From: Tomocerus qinae
Taxonomy: Eukaryota > Arthropoda > Collembola > Entomobryomorpha > Tomoceridae
Direction of reading: 5' to 3'
NCBI GenBank assembly: GCA_020055645.1
Contig: CM034546.1
Coordinates: 23,498,001 to 23,562,000, forward strand
DNA length: 64,000 nt
This document shows positions 22,089 to 31,879 of the stretch, piece after piece. A model generated the notes under the pieces. The model was not told the origin of the DNA, searched no databases, and saw only the letters and a program-made list of their open reading frames with translations. Each line of letters begins with the position of its first letter. Position 1 is the first letter of the stretch. The position numbers and the translations under genes are program-made.

Positions 22089-24176
22089 ATGACATCTGAC
22101 TCTTACACAACTGCAATAAGTGATAATGATTCACAAATATTTTATACTCCCAATACAACCTTAAATACAACTAAAAAGAGAAATAGGAGATTTTATAACA
22201 TGAATAGAGTTTTTGATGTGAAAGAATTGAATGGTGAAAATTACAATAGATTATACAAATTATTCTGTTCAGTTCGACAAACACCAAACACAATTCACAA
22301 TCTGACTACAATTAAAATTCCTGATAAGTTTAAAGCACTGTTAAGTTTAGGTCTTAAATTCTCTGTACCTACCTTTCCTAATTTTAATAATATAAAGAAA
22401 GCTTTTTGTGAAGGTATTCGAAAAGTAGCTTGGAATGCTTACTTCTCAATTTTAAGTGACACGAGCGAAACGAATAACGATTTACAAAAATTTATAATTA
22501 ATTGTAAAAAACACAAACAAAAGGTAGAACGAACAGAAAAGGTACATTGCGAGGACGAATATATTATGTTCCCTGACAAAAATCTGTATGACAATCTTAT
22601 TAGCGAAATCAAAAAATGTTCATCTAGGCCTAAGCTATTACCCCCTAATTTATGTAAAGACTTTAGTAAATACTGTAACGATAATAATATTATAGTGAAG
22701 GAGTCTGACAAAAATGCAGGTATTTGTTTCATGGAAGAGGGTCTATACGATCAAGAAATATTTAATCAATTATATGATGAAAATGTATATTACCCGAGTA
22801 CTGAAATGCATTACAATTTAGATGTACTTACATTTAGGGATCAGGTTTGTATTCTAGAGAAAACATTTCCACCCAATTGTAAATTATCAAAATTAATACC
22901 AAATAATTATAAACCTGCAAATTTCTATATTTTACCAAAGATTCATAAGCCATTTGAAATATTTCCAAAGGGGAGACCCATCAGTTCTACTATTTACACA
23001 GTCAATAGAAACATAAGTAAACTACTGGATTTATTTTTGCAACCTATAATGAATTTTGTACCCGATTTAATTCTAGACACTACGCATTTGTTAATTTTAC
23101 TTGATAATTTAACGCTAGATTCTAATCGTACCTACAAACTAATCACTATAGATATTGTATCTTTATATACAAATTTACAACTTAAGTCGTGTAAAACTCA
23201 CTGCTGTAATATGTATGAGGAATTTCATAACAAAATTAATGTACCTTTTGATATCACCACCATACAGATGCGTAAACTTTTAGATTTAAGCTTAGATCAT
23301 AGTTTTGTGAAGTATAAAAAGGAATATTTCTACCAATTTAAAGGTATCCAGATGGGGGGATCTAGCTCTCCTTCAATCGCCAATATTACTGTATACAAGG
23401 AAATTGAAAATTTGTTTACTAATAAGAAGGAGATAACTTTTCGTAAACGATTTCTAGACGATATTTTTATAATTTTAGATACCACAGATTTGTCTAATCC
23501 AAATGAATGGTTATCTGATACACTTACACATAATTTCCTAGAATTTACCTTTGATATCCAGGATACACGTACATCATTTCTAGATTTAGACATTACTTTA
23601 ACTTCCGACAATACTATAAAAACAAAACTGTATCGTAAACCGATGTCAAAAGCCCAACCACTCCACTACTATTCGAACCACAGTAAAAGTTTACTTAAAT
23701 CCATCCCATATGCTCAAGGCTTAAGGGTAATAAGAACATGTAGTAGTTTTACTGACAGAAATGATGAATTAGATAATTTATTCTATAAGTTCAAATTGCG
23801 AATGTACCCCGATAACCTATTAGAGGAAACACGTTATAAATTGAACACGATCAATAGATCGGAATTATTAACACCTAAAAAACCTCTATTAATTACGAAC
23901 TTATCTATTCATAACCCGGAAATTTTATCAAAGTTAGAAATTCCACCTGTAAATGTAATTAAGTACAATCAAAGTTTTAATAACACCTGTTATTTTGTCA
24001 TGCCTTTTTATAAGAATATTAAGAATTATAAACGTATTATATTAGATACTATAATGAAAGAGTCTCTTAAATGTGAAAATTATGAATATAAATTAGCTGT
24101 AAATAGCCTACAGATAATTGTCTCATTCTCCAAAGTAAATGGTCTCACTACTATGATTGCCAAGGATTACACTTAG
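22089..24176 (+). CDS. PLE ORF2, reverse transcriptase without evident GIY-YIG
   Basis: A 695-residue protein with Penelope-type RT motifs in order: ESDKNAGICF (205-214), FYILPKIHKP (279-288), GRPISS (295-300), DIVSLYTNL (355-363, motif A), MGGSSSPSIAN (422-432, motif B), FLDDIF (455-460, motif C with FLDD in place of YxDD) and SNHSKSLLKSIPY (529-541, the PLE thumb signature). The family normally continues into a linker and a C-terminal GIY-YIG endonuclease. Here the frame ends at the TAG at 24174-24176, right after IVSFSKVNGLTTMIAKDYT, and none of the three frames downstream shows GIY-YIG. It therefore resembles endonuclease-less PLEs, or a copy that lost its endonuclease. The ATG at 22089 gives the longest frame; an in-frame ATG at 22200 could also serve. 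Confidence 0.9.
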   Translation: MTSDSYTTAISDNDSQIFYTPNTTLNTTKKRNRRFYNMNRVFDVKELNGENYNRLYKLFCSVRQTPNTIHNLTTIKIPDKFKALLSLGLKFSVPTFPNFNNIKKAFCEGIRKVAWNAYFSILSDTSETNNDLQKFIINCKKHKQKVERTEKVHCEDEYIMFPDKNLYDNLISEIKKCSSRPKLLPPNLCKDFSKYCNDNNIIVKESDKNAGICFMEEGLYDQEIFNQLYDENVYYPSTEMHYNLDVLTFRDQVCILEKTFPPNCKLSKLIPNNYKPANFYILPKIHKPFEIFPKGRPISSTIYTVNRNISKLLDLFLQPIMNFVPDLILDTTHLLILLDNLTLDSNRTYKLITIDIVSLYTNLQLKSCKTHCCNMYEEFHNKINVPFDITTIQMRKLLDLSLDHSFVKYKKEYFYQFKGIQMGGSSSPSIANITVYKEIENLFTNKKEITFRKRFLDDIFIILDTTDLSNPNEWLSDTLTHNFLEFTFDIQDTRTSFLDLDITLTSDNTIKTKLYRKPMSKAQPLHYYSNHSKSLLKSIPYAQGLRVIRTCSSFTDRNDELDNLFYKFKLRMYPDNLLEETRYKLNTINRSELLTPKKPLLITNLSIHNPEILSKLEIPPVNVIKYNQSFNNTCYFVMPFYKNIKNYKRIILDTIMKESLKCENYEYKLAVNSLQIIVSFSKVNGLTTMIAKDYT

Positions 24177-24689
24177 TGATACATGATATGATTTTTGTTT
24201 ATAGCTTTTATGCAATTGTCCCGCTTAATTACTTACCAATGTGAAGACAAATCAGGATGTTGTAAGTCTAAACCTGTATTGAATTAAAATGTGAACTAAA
24301 TTCTAAATTCTAAATTAACTGATGTAAGGATCTCAAAATTACTAACTACTCTTACCTCCAACATTGTTAATTTACATAATAAGGTTAGTGTTATGAGTTT
24401 TTCTACTAATGGTAATAATACATAAAAAATACAAAGTACAAGTGTAGCATATGACTGATTCAATGTTCTGATTGAACAATTATTATACATTTATAAGATC
24501 TTCATTTTTAATTTATGTATTATAATGTAAATATTTTCAACAGTCTGATGATGCCCTATGCGAAATCGATTACTGAATAAATTAAAAAAGACATGTTGAT
24601 GACTGGTTGAGTAAACAAGCTGTCGTGATTTGGATGAATTTCAGTTTTCACCTTTCATTTATTTATCTAAGGAAAACTAAAAAGCATAT
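23533..24689 (+). repeat. Right inverted arm of the PLE
   Basis: Covers the C-terminal RT codons and the whole 3' UTR. It is repeated inverted at 20087-21238; by eye only isolated differences are seen (for example AATGTAAATATTTTC here against the complement of an AATGTAATTATTTTC-type sequence on the left). Confidence 0.92.
24541..24575 (+). ncRNA. Hammerhead-ribozyme-like core, right arm
   Basis: CAGT (24541-24544) is followed by the catalytic CTGATGA (24545-24551), a short stem-II region TGCCCTATGC (24552-24561), GAA (24562-24564), ATC/GAT as a loopless stem III (24565-24570), T (24571) as the position 5' of cleavage, and ACTG (24572-24575) closing stem I with CAGT. The order C-U-G-A-U-G-A / G-A-A and the two closing helices fit a hammerhead with minimal stem III, the type described in Penelope-like elements. 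Stem II is weak: only two G-C pairs with a bulged U, so activity is uncertain. Confidence 0.55.
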
Positions 24690-24690
24690 C

Positions 24691-24805
24691 AGATTAGTGG
24701 TTTTTAATGACATTTAACGTTAAATACCGCCACTTAGAAAGTAGTGATAAGTGACATAAGTGGTAACAAATAGTTTCTTATAAATTTCGTGCAGAATTTT
24801 CAATA
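24691..24805. repeat. 115-bp direct repeat, right border of PLE
   Basis: Right-hand copy of 19972-20086. The sequence then continues into unit-B sequence that resumes similarity with unit A at about 24820 (GAAATAGCTTAGCAGCTGAT). Confidence 0.9.
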
Positions 24806-25758
24806 AATGTTGGTTCCAAAGTATGAAATAGCTTAGCAGCTGATAGTTCTTGCACATTGATAAGTGTTCATCAATCAGAGTTGGATTTAACCGATTTGGG
24901 TGGGCACCATTTATTTATTTGCCGATTTAGAAAGTAATTGTAACTGAATTGACACATTTATATCAATTTTAAATTAACGATACTAAATGCATTAATTCTT
25001 TGTTTTAGTAACATTGTTGTGAGAACTTTAGGTGGACAATCAATAAAATAGGATAGAGTTAATCAATTAAAGGGCTAATTAGAACTAATTTATATAGAAA
25101 ATATATAGAAAATAAAGTTTTAAAACCATTATTTTGTAAACTCTTGTATCTAATCTATATTAATCAATCAATCAATCGCTTAAGCTTACCATTTTTACCA
25201 TTAAGTGCATTTTTACCACTGTGATGGTAAAAAAGCCATAAAATGCGGTAGATTTTGTACACTGGTCATAATCAATCGTTTTTGTAACGGCTATTTAATA
25301 ATTACTGAATGCAGTTGCAACAGTTTCAATTTTCACGTTAAATTAATATAGTAAACCAGATTACGACCGCGCCAAAATTAACTGTAAAAACACGCAACGC
25401 GTTTTACTTTTATTAGTATAAACCATCTGAAAACCATAAGGATAAAATCGTTTAGATATCGTTGATAAAAACTAACGTTTTCTAACCACCAAATAAAACT
25501 AACTATTTCAGGATCAATTAGATCCGGCGGGTTAAAGAATTGATATGATTGTTACAAAAATTTATAGAGACTTTAATAAAACTAAATTTTCCACTGCTGT
25601 ATAAACTTTATTGGAACGAGAGTGAATCAGCGCTACGAAATAATTGTTAGCTAATTACTAAATAACTATTAAATTTGCAATTAGAAAAACCGAACCTAAA
25701 AAGAACGAGTAGTAGAACTATAAAATTTATTATAGATATTAGCGAGTAGGTAGTTAAA

Positions 25759-25940
25759 CAGGCACGTATCCAGGAATTTGACCTAGGGGGGGGGCACCAA
25801 AATATATTGATAAAATTAAGGTAAATTCGCGCCAAACGCGAAATTTTTTTCGATTTTTAACCTTTTTTGACAAAAAAATTGCCTTTTTCTGGATACTTAG
25901 GAGGGGCCTGGGACCCCCGGCCCCCCTGGATACGTGCTTG
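25759..25940. mobile_element. hAT-type MITE (CAAGCACGTATCCAGG family) in unit B
   Basis: A 182-bp element with ends CAGGCACGTATCCAGG and CCTGGATACGTGCTTG, and perfect 8-bp repeats TAGTTAAA (25751-25758 and 25941-25948). The pre-insertion site survives in unit A at about 17427-17440 (GGTAGTTAAATAATTACATG). G-runs sit near the left end and C-runs near the right end. Confidence 0.93.
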
Positions 25941-27265
25941 TAGTTAAATAATTATATGTCAGGGTTACATGGAATGATGCAGTTCACACGTTACACGGTA
26001 TGACAAAAAACAGCAAATGTTTGCATGACCCAATTTTTAAATTATAAACAATAAACAACCTAGTTTCATTAATAACAGAATTTTATCACACTGACATATG
26101 ACAGAGTAGTACTAGTGGTATAGAAAAATATTTTCCAATATTTGGGTTTTTAGACAAAATTTTCTTTCTATTTTCTTTGATTTCTAGGGAAGATGAAACT
26201 CATCAATAATATTCAATTTTTAAACTAAACATTTGAACGTCTATTGGAAAAATTGGGTTCCAATAATGCATATAACATCAGATAAAATATATCACTATAT
26301 TATTGGCTGCAGAAATTCACCTAATTACCGTTAGATTTCTTTTTAAGTTGATTGATTGAACTTTCTATTTTACTGCATGTACATCTCATAGCCAGTAACA
26401 CAAAAGACCATTTTCATAACGCTCAGTTCACTAGAAATTGTTTTATGATTTTTTGAAAGGAAGATTTGAACATGGAAAGGATAAAAGTAAAAGCTAAAAT
26501 TTCAAAACCTCTCATCCCACAGATCCCAGAGTTTTCCAATGATCATTATAAAATTTTTTGAGGAGCTGCAATTGACCCAAACTCTAGTGCTTTTGGCCAA
26601 GGAGCGTAGAAATACATTAAACTTCAATAAACATAAAGCGAAAGAGAATTTGTAATTTATATGTAAGAAACAAAGGTTTCTAATTAGAGTTAAGTTGCTT
26701 ACTATAAAGGAAAAACTACAATGCATAAATTTTTACTGTCTCCGCGATTGTTTACATTTACAAATGACTCTCATTAACATATTGTCCCTTAAAGCATCAA
26801 ATACTTAAATGGTGGTTCAACAACTGTACTTAATCAATAGTAACAAATGGTATGAATGGAAAAACAAATATATTTCAAGCCATTACAATACAATGGTTAC
26901 TAAAACAAAAATGTTTGAAAACATACTTGGTTGATAATGTCCGTTAAACAGAAAATATAGTTTTAATCCCTATCAAATAAATAGGAGATCAGGAAAATCT
27001 ATTGGAAAACTGAAATTTTTAGGATGTTGAAGAAATAGAAATTAAATGTCTTTGAAAATGTTGTTGATTGATGGACTGAAAGAAATTCCCATTAGAAAAA
27101 CTCTTGCTATGGATTAAAACTTCTTTGCAACGAACAACAAGCGAAGCGAAGTTTGTGTAAAAATAAATTTAATTTAACATGTATATCTAATCTAATCTAA
27201 TGATCTCATTAATTTAAACAATATGATTTACTTTTACAACATTTCAATTTAAAAGCCAGCAAACA

Positions 27266-28359
27266 TCATATTACTATTCCATGCTTGAGGATTTATATCA
27301 TCCACAACGAGGACTTAACTTTTTTCCTACCGCCTATACAGAACATTATTGTACGAGCTTTAAGTTTAATATTACCTTTCTTGGTTTCAATATCGAGTAA
27401 TAAAATCAAATATCTTAATACACAAAAGAGGATGGCCACTATAGACTTAGACTATTATTCCAACGAAAAGAAGGCTTTGACAGACTACAGCTATGATTAT
27501 TAACAAGTTGAAATAAGGTAGAAGGTTATCATTTAGTTTCATCTGATGTAAGTTATCGGAAAGATTTCAAGAAAAGATATAAGGCAGGTGGCTCCGAGTA
27601 CATTAAATAGGAAGTGGTGAAAATTATTGTTGTGTATGTAGATGGTATAATGTTGACTTCATTAGTGCTTCTCAGACAAAAGCCTGTTAATCAAAGTTGA
27701 TTTTATACAGAACAAATATATTATTAAACAATGAGATAACTTCATTTTAACATAGCTTTACTTTAATTATCATACTTCAATTTTTATTTTTTATTTGGCA
27801 TCTCACACATACAAGGCAGGCATGCCTTAGAACAATCCGAGGTTTAACAGATAATATAATTGATAATACTCGTTTAATATTAATTAATAATTTATTTGTT
27901 CCAAATCATTACAACAAACTGTTCACACACAACTCAGTTATTCATTTATAAAATATTATACCAGCTACTTAAATATAGCAATATTTTAACCATTATTTTC
28001 ATTAACAATGCATCTACCACCGCTGTAATAGTACAATCTAAATAACAAAGACATTTGTCAACCATAAACACATTAAACTTGGATCTATAGCTATAAATGA
28101 ACAGTCACATTAGAAGTGAAAGCAAACATACTAATTTATGTAACTACTATAGCCATGTACTTAACTACGCTATTACTACTGCACATCAATCTACTCCAAT
28201 ACAAAAGCAAGGTAATTAAGGTGATTGTGTTTTCAAGGTTAAACCTAAATGCAATGCATTAACGGGTGAGTAAGTGGTACCCAAAACACCTCTCTATGGC
28301 TCTCAGTAAATAATTTCGCATAAGTAGTTTGATTAATATTTCAAAAAGTAAAAAATAAT
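27266..28359. repeat. Repeat shared with the window's right end
   Basis: Continuation of the unit-B tail. Sequence to about 28170 matches 63090-64000 closely, while unit A stops earlier at 18748. A short conceptual stretch around 27610-27660 (KIIVVYVDGIMLTS) resembles the YVDD motif of Copia-type RT, but there is no surrounding open frame. No gene is supported. Confidence 0.7.
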
Positions 28360-28363
28360 TTAA

Positions 28364-30820
28364 CACTTCCACATCCAAGCCTAAAAACTTCCGCGGACTA
28401 GCAAGTGTGGTACAATTGTACCACGCAGCAGTATCCAAGTGTGGTACGGTACAATTGTACCGCACAAGGTTTCGTGTTTTTATACTGGTCGCCAAACCAA
28501 TGCTTAAGGTCCTACTCTAGCTAAGATGGCAATATCCAAGTGTGGTACAACTGTACCACATAGCAAAACCCAATGTGGTACAATTGTACCACACCCGGAT
28601 ACATACAAACGTTCAGCGTGTGGTCGACGTTAACAATTAATTTAGGTTTCCGTCGGCTAAAAGTCGACAATAACAAATTACATTCTAACGGGTTATCATC
28701 GATGATTACAATTTAATATGCAGTCTGCCGATTTATAGTCGATGATTACTATTTAATATGCATTCCGTCGGCTTATAGTCGATTTTACAATTTAATATGC
28801 ATTCGTTCGGCTTACAAGTCGATGCTTACAGATTAATTTGCATTCTTTCGGCTAATAGTCGATGATTATAATGTAATGTACATTCTGTTGGCTTATAGTC
28901 GATGCTTGTAGAATTATTTAAATTCCATCTGCTTATATTCGGTGATTACAATTTGATACGCATTCCGTCGGCTTATAATCGATGATTGCATATTAATATA
29001 CATTCTGTCGGATTATTGTCGATGATTACATATTAATATACATTCTGTCGGATTATAGTCAATGTTTACAGGTAAGTCTGCATTATTTCGGCTAATATTC
29101 GATGCTTACAGATTAATTTACGTTCCGCCGGCTTATAGTCGTTGATTACAATTTAATATGCATTCCATCGGGTTAAAGTCGATGCTTACAAGTTAGTTTG
29201 CATTCTTTCGTCTAATAGTCGATGATTACAATTTATAGATTCCTTCGGTATACAGTGGATGCCTACAGATTAATTTACACTTTTTTGGCTAATAGTCGAT
29301 CATTACAATTCAATATACATTTTGTCGGCTTATAGTCGATGATTACAATTTATACATTCTGTCGGCTTATAGTCGATGCTTACAGATTAATTTGCATTTT
29401 TTCGTCTAATAGTCGATCATTACAATTTAATATACATTCTGTCGGATTATAGTCAATGTTTACAGATAAGTCTGCATTATTTCGGCTAATATTCGATGCT
29501 TACAGATTAATTTACGTTCCGCCGGCTTATAGTCGTTGATTACAATTTAATATGCATTCCATCGGGTTAAAGTCGATGCTTACAAGTTAGTTTGCATTCT
29601 TTCGTCTAATAGTCGATGATTACAATTTATAGATTCCTTCGGTATACAGTGGATGCCTACAGATTAATTTACACTTTTTTGGCTAATAGTCGATCATTAC
29701 AATTCAATATACATTTTGTCGGCTTATAGTCGATGATTACAATTTATACATTCCTTCGGCTTATAGTCGATGCTTACAGATTAATTTGCATTCTTTCGGC
29801 TAATAGTCGATCATTACAATTTAATGTACATTCTGTCGGCTTATAGTCGATGATTACAATGTAATATACATTCTGTCGGCTTATAGTCGATGCTTACAAA
29901 TAAATTTGCATTCTTTCGGCTAATAGTCGATACTTAGGGATTAATTTACATTCCGTCGGCTTATAGTCGATGCTTACAGATTAATTTGCATTCTGTCGGC
30001 TAATAGTTGATGCTTAGAGATTAATTTACATTCCGTCGGCTTATAGTCGATGCTTAGAGATTAATTTAAATTCCGCCGGCTTATAGTCGATGCTTAGAGA
30101 TTAATTTGCATTCTGTCGGCTAATAGTCGATGCTTAGAGATTAATTTACATTCCGCCGGCTTATAGTCGATGCTTACAGATTAAATTGCATTCTGTCGGC
30201 TAATAGTCGATGCTTAGAGATTAATTTACATTCCGCCGGCTTAAAGTCAGTCGTTGCTTGCAGATTAATTTGCATTCTGTCGGCTAATAGTAGATGCTTA
30301 GAGATTATTTTACATTCCGTCGGCTTATAGTCGGTCATTGCAATTTAATATGTATTCCGTCGACTTATAGACAATGGTATAAATTATTTTGAATCCTGTC
30401 GTCTTAAAGTCGATGATTAATATTTGATTTGATAATTGTCGGCTTATAGTCGACTATAGAAAATTAATTTTCTTACTAGCATTGCATTAATTGTATTTAT
30501 TTACTAATTATTTACCATTTATTCTAGCTTACATGGCAGTATCCAAGTGTGGTACAATTGTACCACCCCAAATAAGAAACCTTCTTTGTGGTACATTTGT
30601 ACCACATTGGATACTGCCATGTTAGCGATGACTTCGCCTTAGTTTTTCGGTCATAAAAAATTGAAAAAATTTCAAATTAACTTTAAAATATTTTTAAAAA
30701 TTGTAAAACAATATTCCTGAGAGGTACCTGAAAGCTGGATGTAATTCGGTTGAAAGCAACGGAGATAAAGGCAAATAAAGGCGTTGTGGTACAATTGTAC
30801 CACACTTGGATGTGGAAGTG
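28364..30820. mobile_element. TTAA-flanked TIR element carrying a satellite array
   Basis: Ends CACTTCCACATCCAAG and CTTGGATGTGGAAGTG are perfect 16-bp inverted repeats, and TTAA flanks both sides (28360-28363, 30821-30824). TTAA duplication is typical of piggyBac-type elements; the superfamily is inferred, as no transposase is present. Just inside each end are copies of a perfect palindrome GTGGTACAATTGTACCAC or near variants: about 28412, 28444, 28542 and 28572 on the left, and about 30549, 30588 and 30786 on the right. The centre is the 40-bp satellite array. Confidence 0.85.
28650..30460. repeat. 40-bp satellite array, about 45 monomers
   Basis: The monomer is approximately CGATGCTTACAGATTAATTT followed by GCATTCTGTCGGCTAATAGT. 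Variation is concentrated at GATGATTACAA/GATGCTTACAG, TATGCA/TTTGCA and TTC/CCG. The segment TCGGCTTATAGTCGA is a near-palindrome. A block of about 10 monomers starting at 29051 recurs almost unchanged from 29445, giving a higher-order period near 394 bp. Spacing is regular without unique spacers, so it is not CRISPR-like. Confidence 0.93.
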
Positions 30821-30849
30821 TTAATAATGATGGCCAGGCAAATTTGATC

Positions 30850-31020
30850 CAGAAATCCATAAATTTGGTCAAGGGGGGCTCAACCAAAAATAATGTTAAA
30901 ACTAGGACATATTCGTGCCAAGTGCGAAAAAATTTGGAAATTTTGGGCCTATTTTGGAAGAATTACTCTCTTCTTCTCAGACTTAGGGGGGGCACTGTGC
31001 CATCCCGCCCCTTTTGGTAA
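30850..31020. mobile_element. Worn relative of the CAAGCACGTATCC MITE family
   Basis: Shows the family's internal layout: a GGGGGG run near the left, an ATTCGTGCCAAGTGCGAAAA palindrome-like segment, a second GGGGGGG run and CCCGCCCC near the right. Clean terminal repeats and target duplications are no longer recognisable. Confidence 0.4.
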
Positions 31021-31049
31021 AGAATAATATCTACCCATTATTATTGACT

Positions 31050-31834
31050 TCAATTGACAAGAGCAACGAGATTGTGGTGCGCGGTGTCGATGGTATTTTG
31101 AATGAAAGTGACATAATATGTCTTCCGTTGAACTGGGAAACACCCGGAACAACTCAGTGCAAAGTACTTGTGAGTTTTCAATCTTTTCAGATAGTACTTT
31201 CGCCTTAAGAGGTTTTTCCATTTGAGTTGAAATTGCTTAGAGCTCTCGGCAACATCTCCAACATACCAAAATATAACCCTCGTTGATAGGATGTTTATCA
31301 AAAGTAGCATTGGCCAAAGTAGATAGTACGGCATGGGAATTATATCTTTAAGTTTGATGACACCGAATATATTGATAGAAATTATAATTTGAAGAGCTGT
31401 TAATACAATTCCTACAAACTTAGAAAATAATTCGTTTATATCCTGTGATTGAGTAGAATCATTGCTTCGTAAAATCGCATTGCTTCCAGTACGTATTTAA
31501 TATTTGAACCATCATTATTGGAACAGATTCCGTTAGTGTAGTGAATCTGCCCGAATAAGTAAAGCGTGATTACAGAAATACTCATAACAAGAGAACCCAT
31601 TGCATGAAAGGTAATCATTACTACAAAGATTGCAACAAATATTTTAAAGCTGAGAGTTGTTCGAATTTCCATTGTGATGTTCTCCTGAATAAATCTTTAG
31701 AAAGGATCGTAGTCACCGTCTATGACAGCTTGAAGTGCTATGAGAAACGGCATAAGAAATGAACTATAGCTTTAAGAACAATTGCCAGTACGAAAATGAA
31801 TTTCAGCAGCCTGTCCAATTTAGTGCTGTCGAAC
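31050..31834 (-). pseudogene. Chemoreceptor-like (gustatory-receptor type) relic
   Basis: Minus-strand fragments in several frames together read as a multi-pass membrane protein. They include a hydrophobic segment LLKFIFVLAIVLKAIVHFL, then PFLIALQAVIDGDYD in another frame, then KIFVAIFVVMITFHAMGSLV, YEAMILL, and after a further frame change DINELFSKFVGIVLTALQI and YYLLWPMLLLINIL. It ends with a cytoplasm-like LLRRKYYLKRLKTHKYFALS tail and a stop at 31050. The ordered helices with a late conserved C-terminal helix resemble arthropod gustatory receptors. At least two frame changes (near 31435 and near 31760) and an in-frame stop near 31690 break it. A 3' splice site (ATTCAG/GAGAAC) could account for the one near 31690. 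The family assignment is inference. Confidence 0.5.
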
Positions 31835-31879
31835 AAATATTAATGTCGAACATTACAAATAATAAATGAAATTACACAT

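Larger units (their letters stand above)
20087..24690 (+). mobile_element. Penelope-like retroelement with 1.15-kb inverted arms
   Basis: A 4.6-kb insertion in unit B. It consists of a left arm (about 20087-21238) that is the reverse complement of the right end, ORF1 (21270-22061), ORF2/RT (22089-24176) and a 3' region forming the right arm (23533-24689). The RT motifs, the absence of an LTR-type gag-pol, and the hammerhead-like core in each arm are characteristic of Penelope-like elements. These elements are known for pseudo-LTRs in direct or inverted arrangement. The ORF1 frame is open back to the arm junction at 21238, which suggests the forward copy is 5'-truncated and fused head-to-head with an inverted 3' fragment. 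Both ORFs are intact and the arms differ by very few bases, so the insertion looks recent. Borders are 115-bp direct repeats. Confidence 0.88.
18749..27265. repeat. Tandem segmental duplication, unit B (interrupted)
   Basis: Second copy of unit A in direct orientation, split by the 4.6-kb Penelope-like insertion (20087-24690) with its 115-bp border repeats, and by the hAT MITE at 25759-25940. About 170 bp near 25090-25260 (containing TACCATTTTTACCATTAAG) is also absent from A. The tail beyond 27000 is present a third time at 62855-64000. Substitutions and small indels are scattered throughout, so the duplication is not brand new. Confidence 0.85.

Noticed and set aside
27600..27700. Copia-type RT fragment (YVDG...MLTS) in the unit B tail
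   Set aside because: Only about 14 residues resemble the YVDD region, with stops on both sides; too little to call an element.
28650..30460. Regular repeats as a CRISPR array
   Set aside because: Repeats are contiguous 40-bp satellite monomers without unique spacers, in an animal genome and inside a TIR element.
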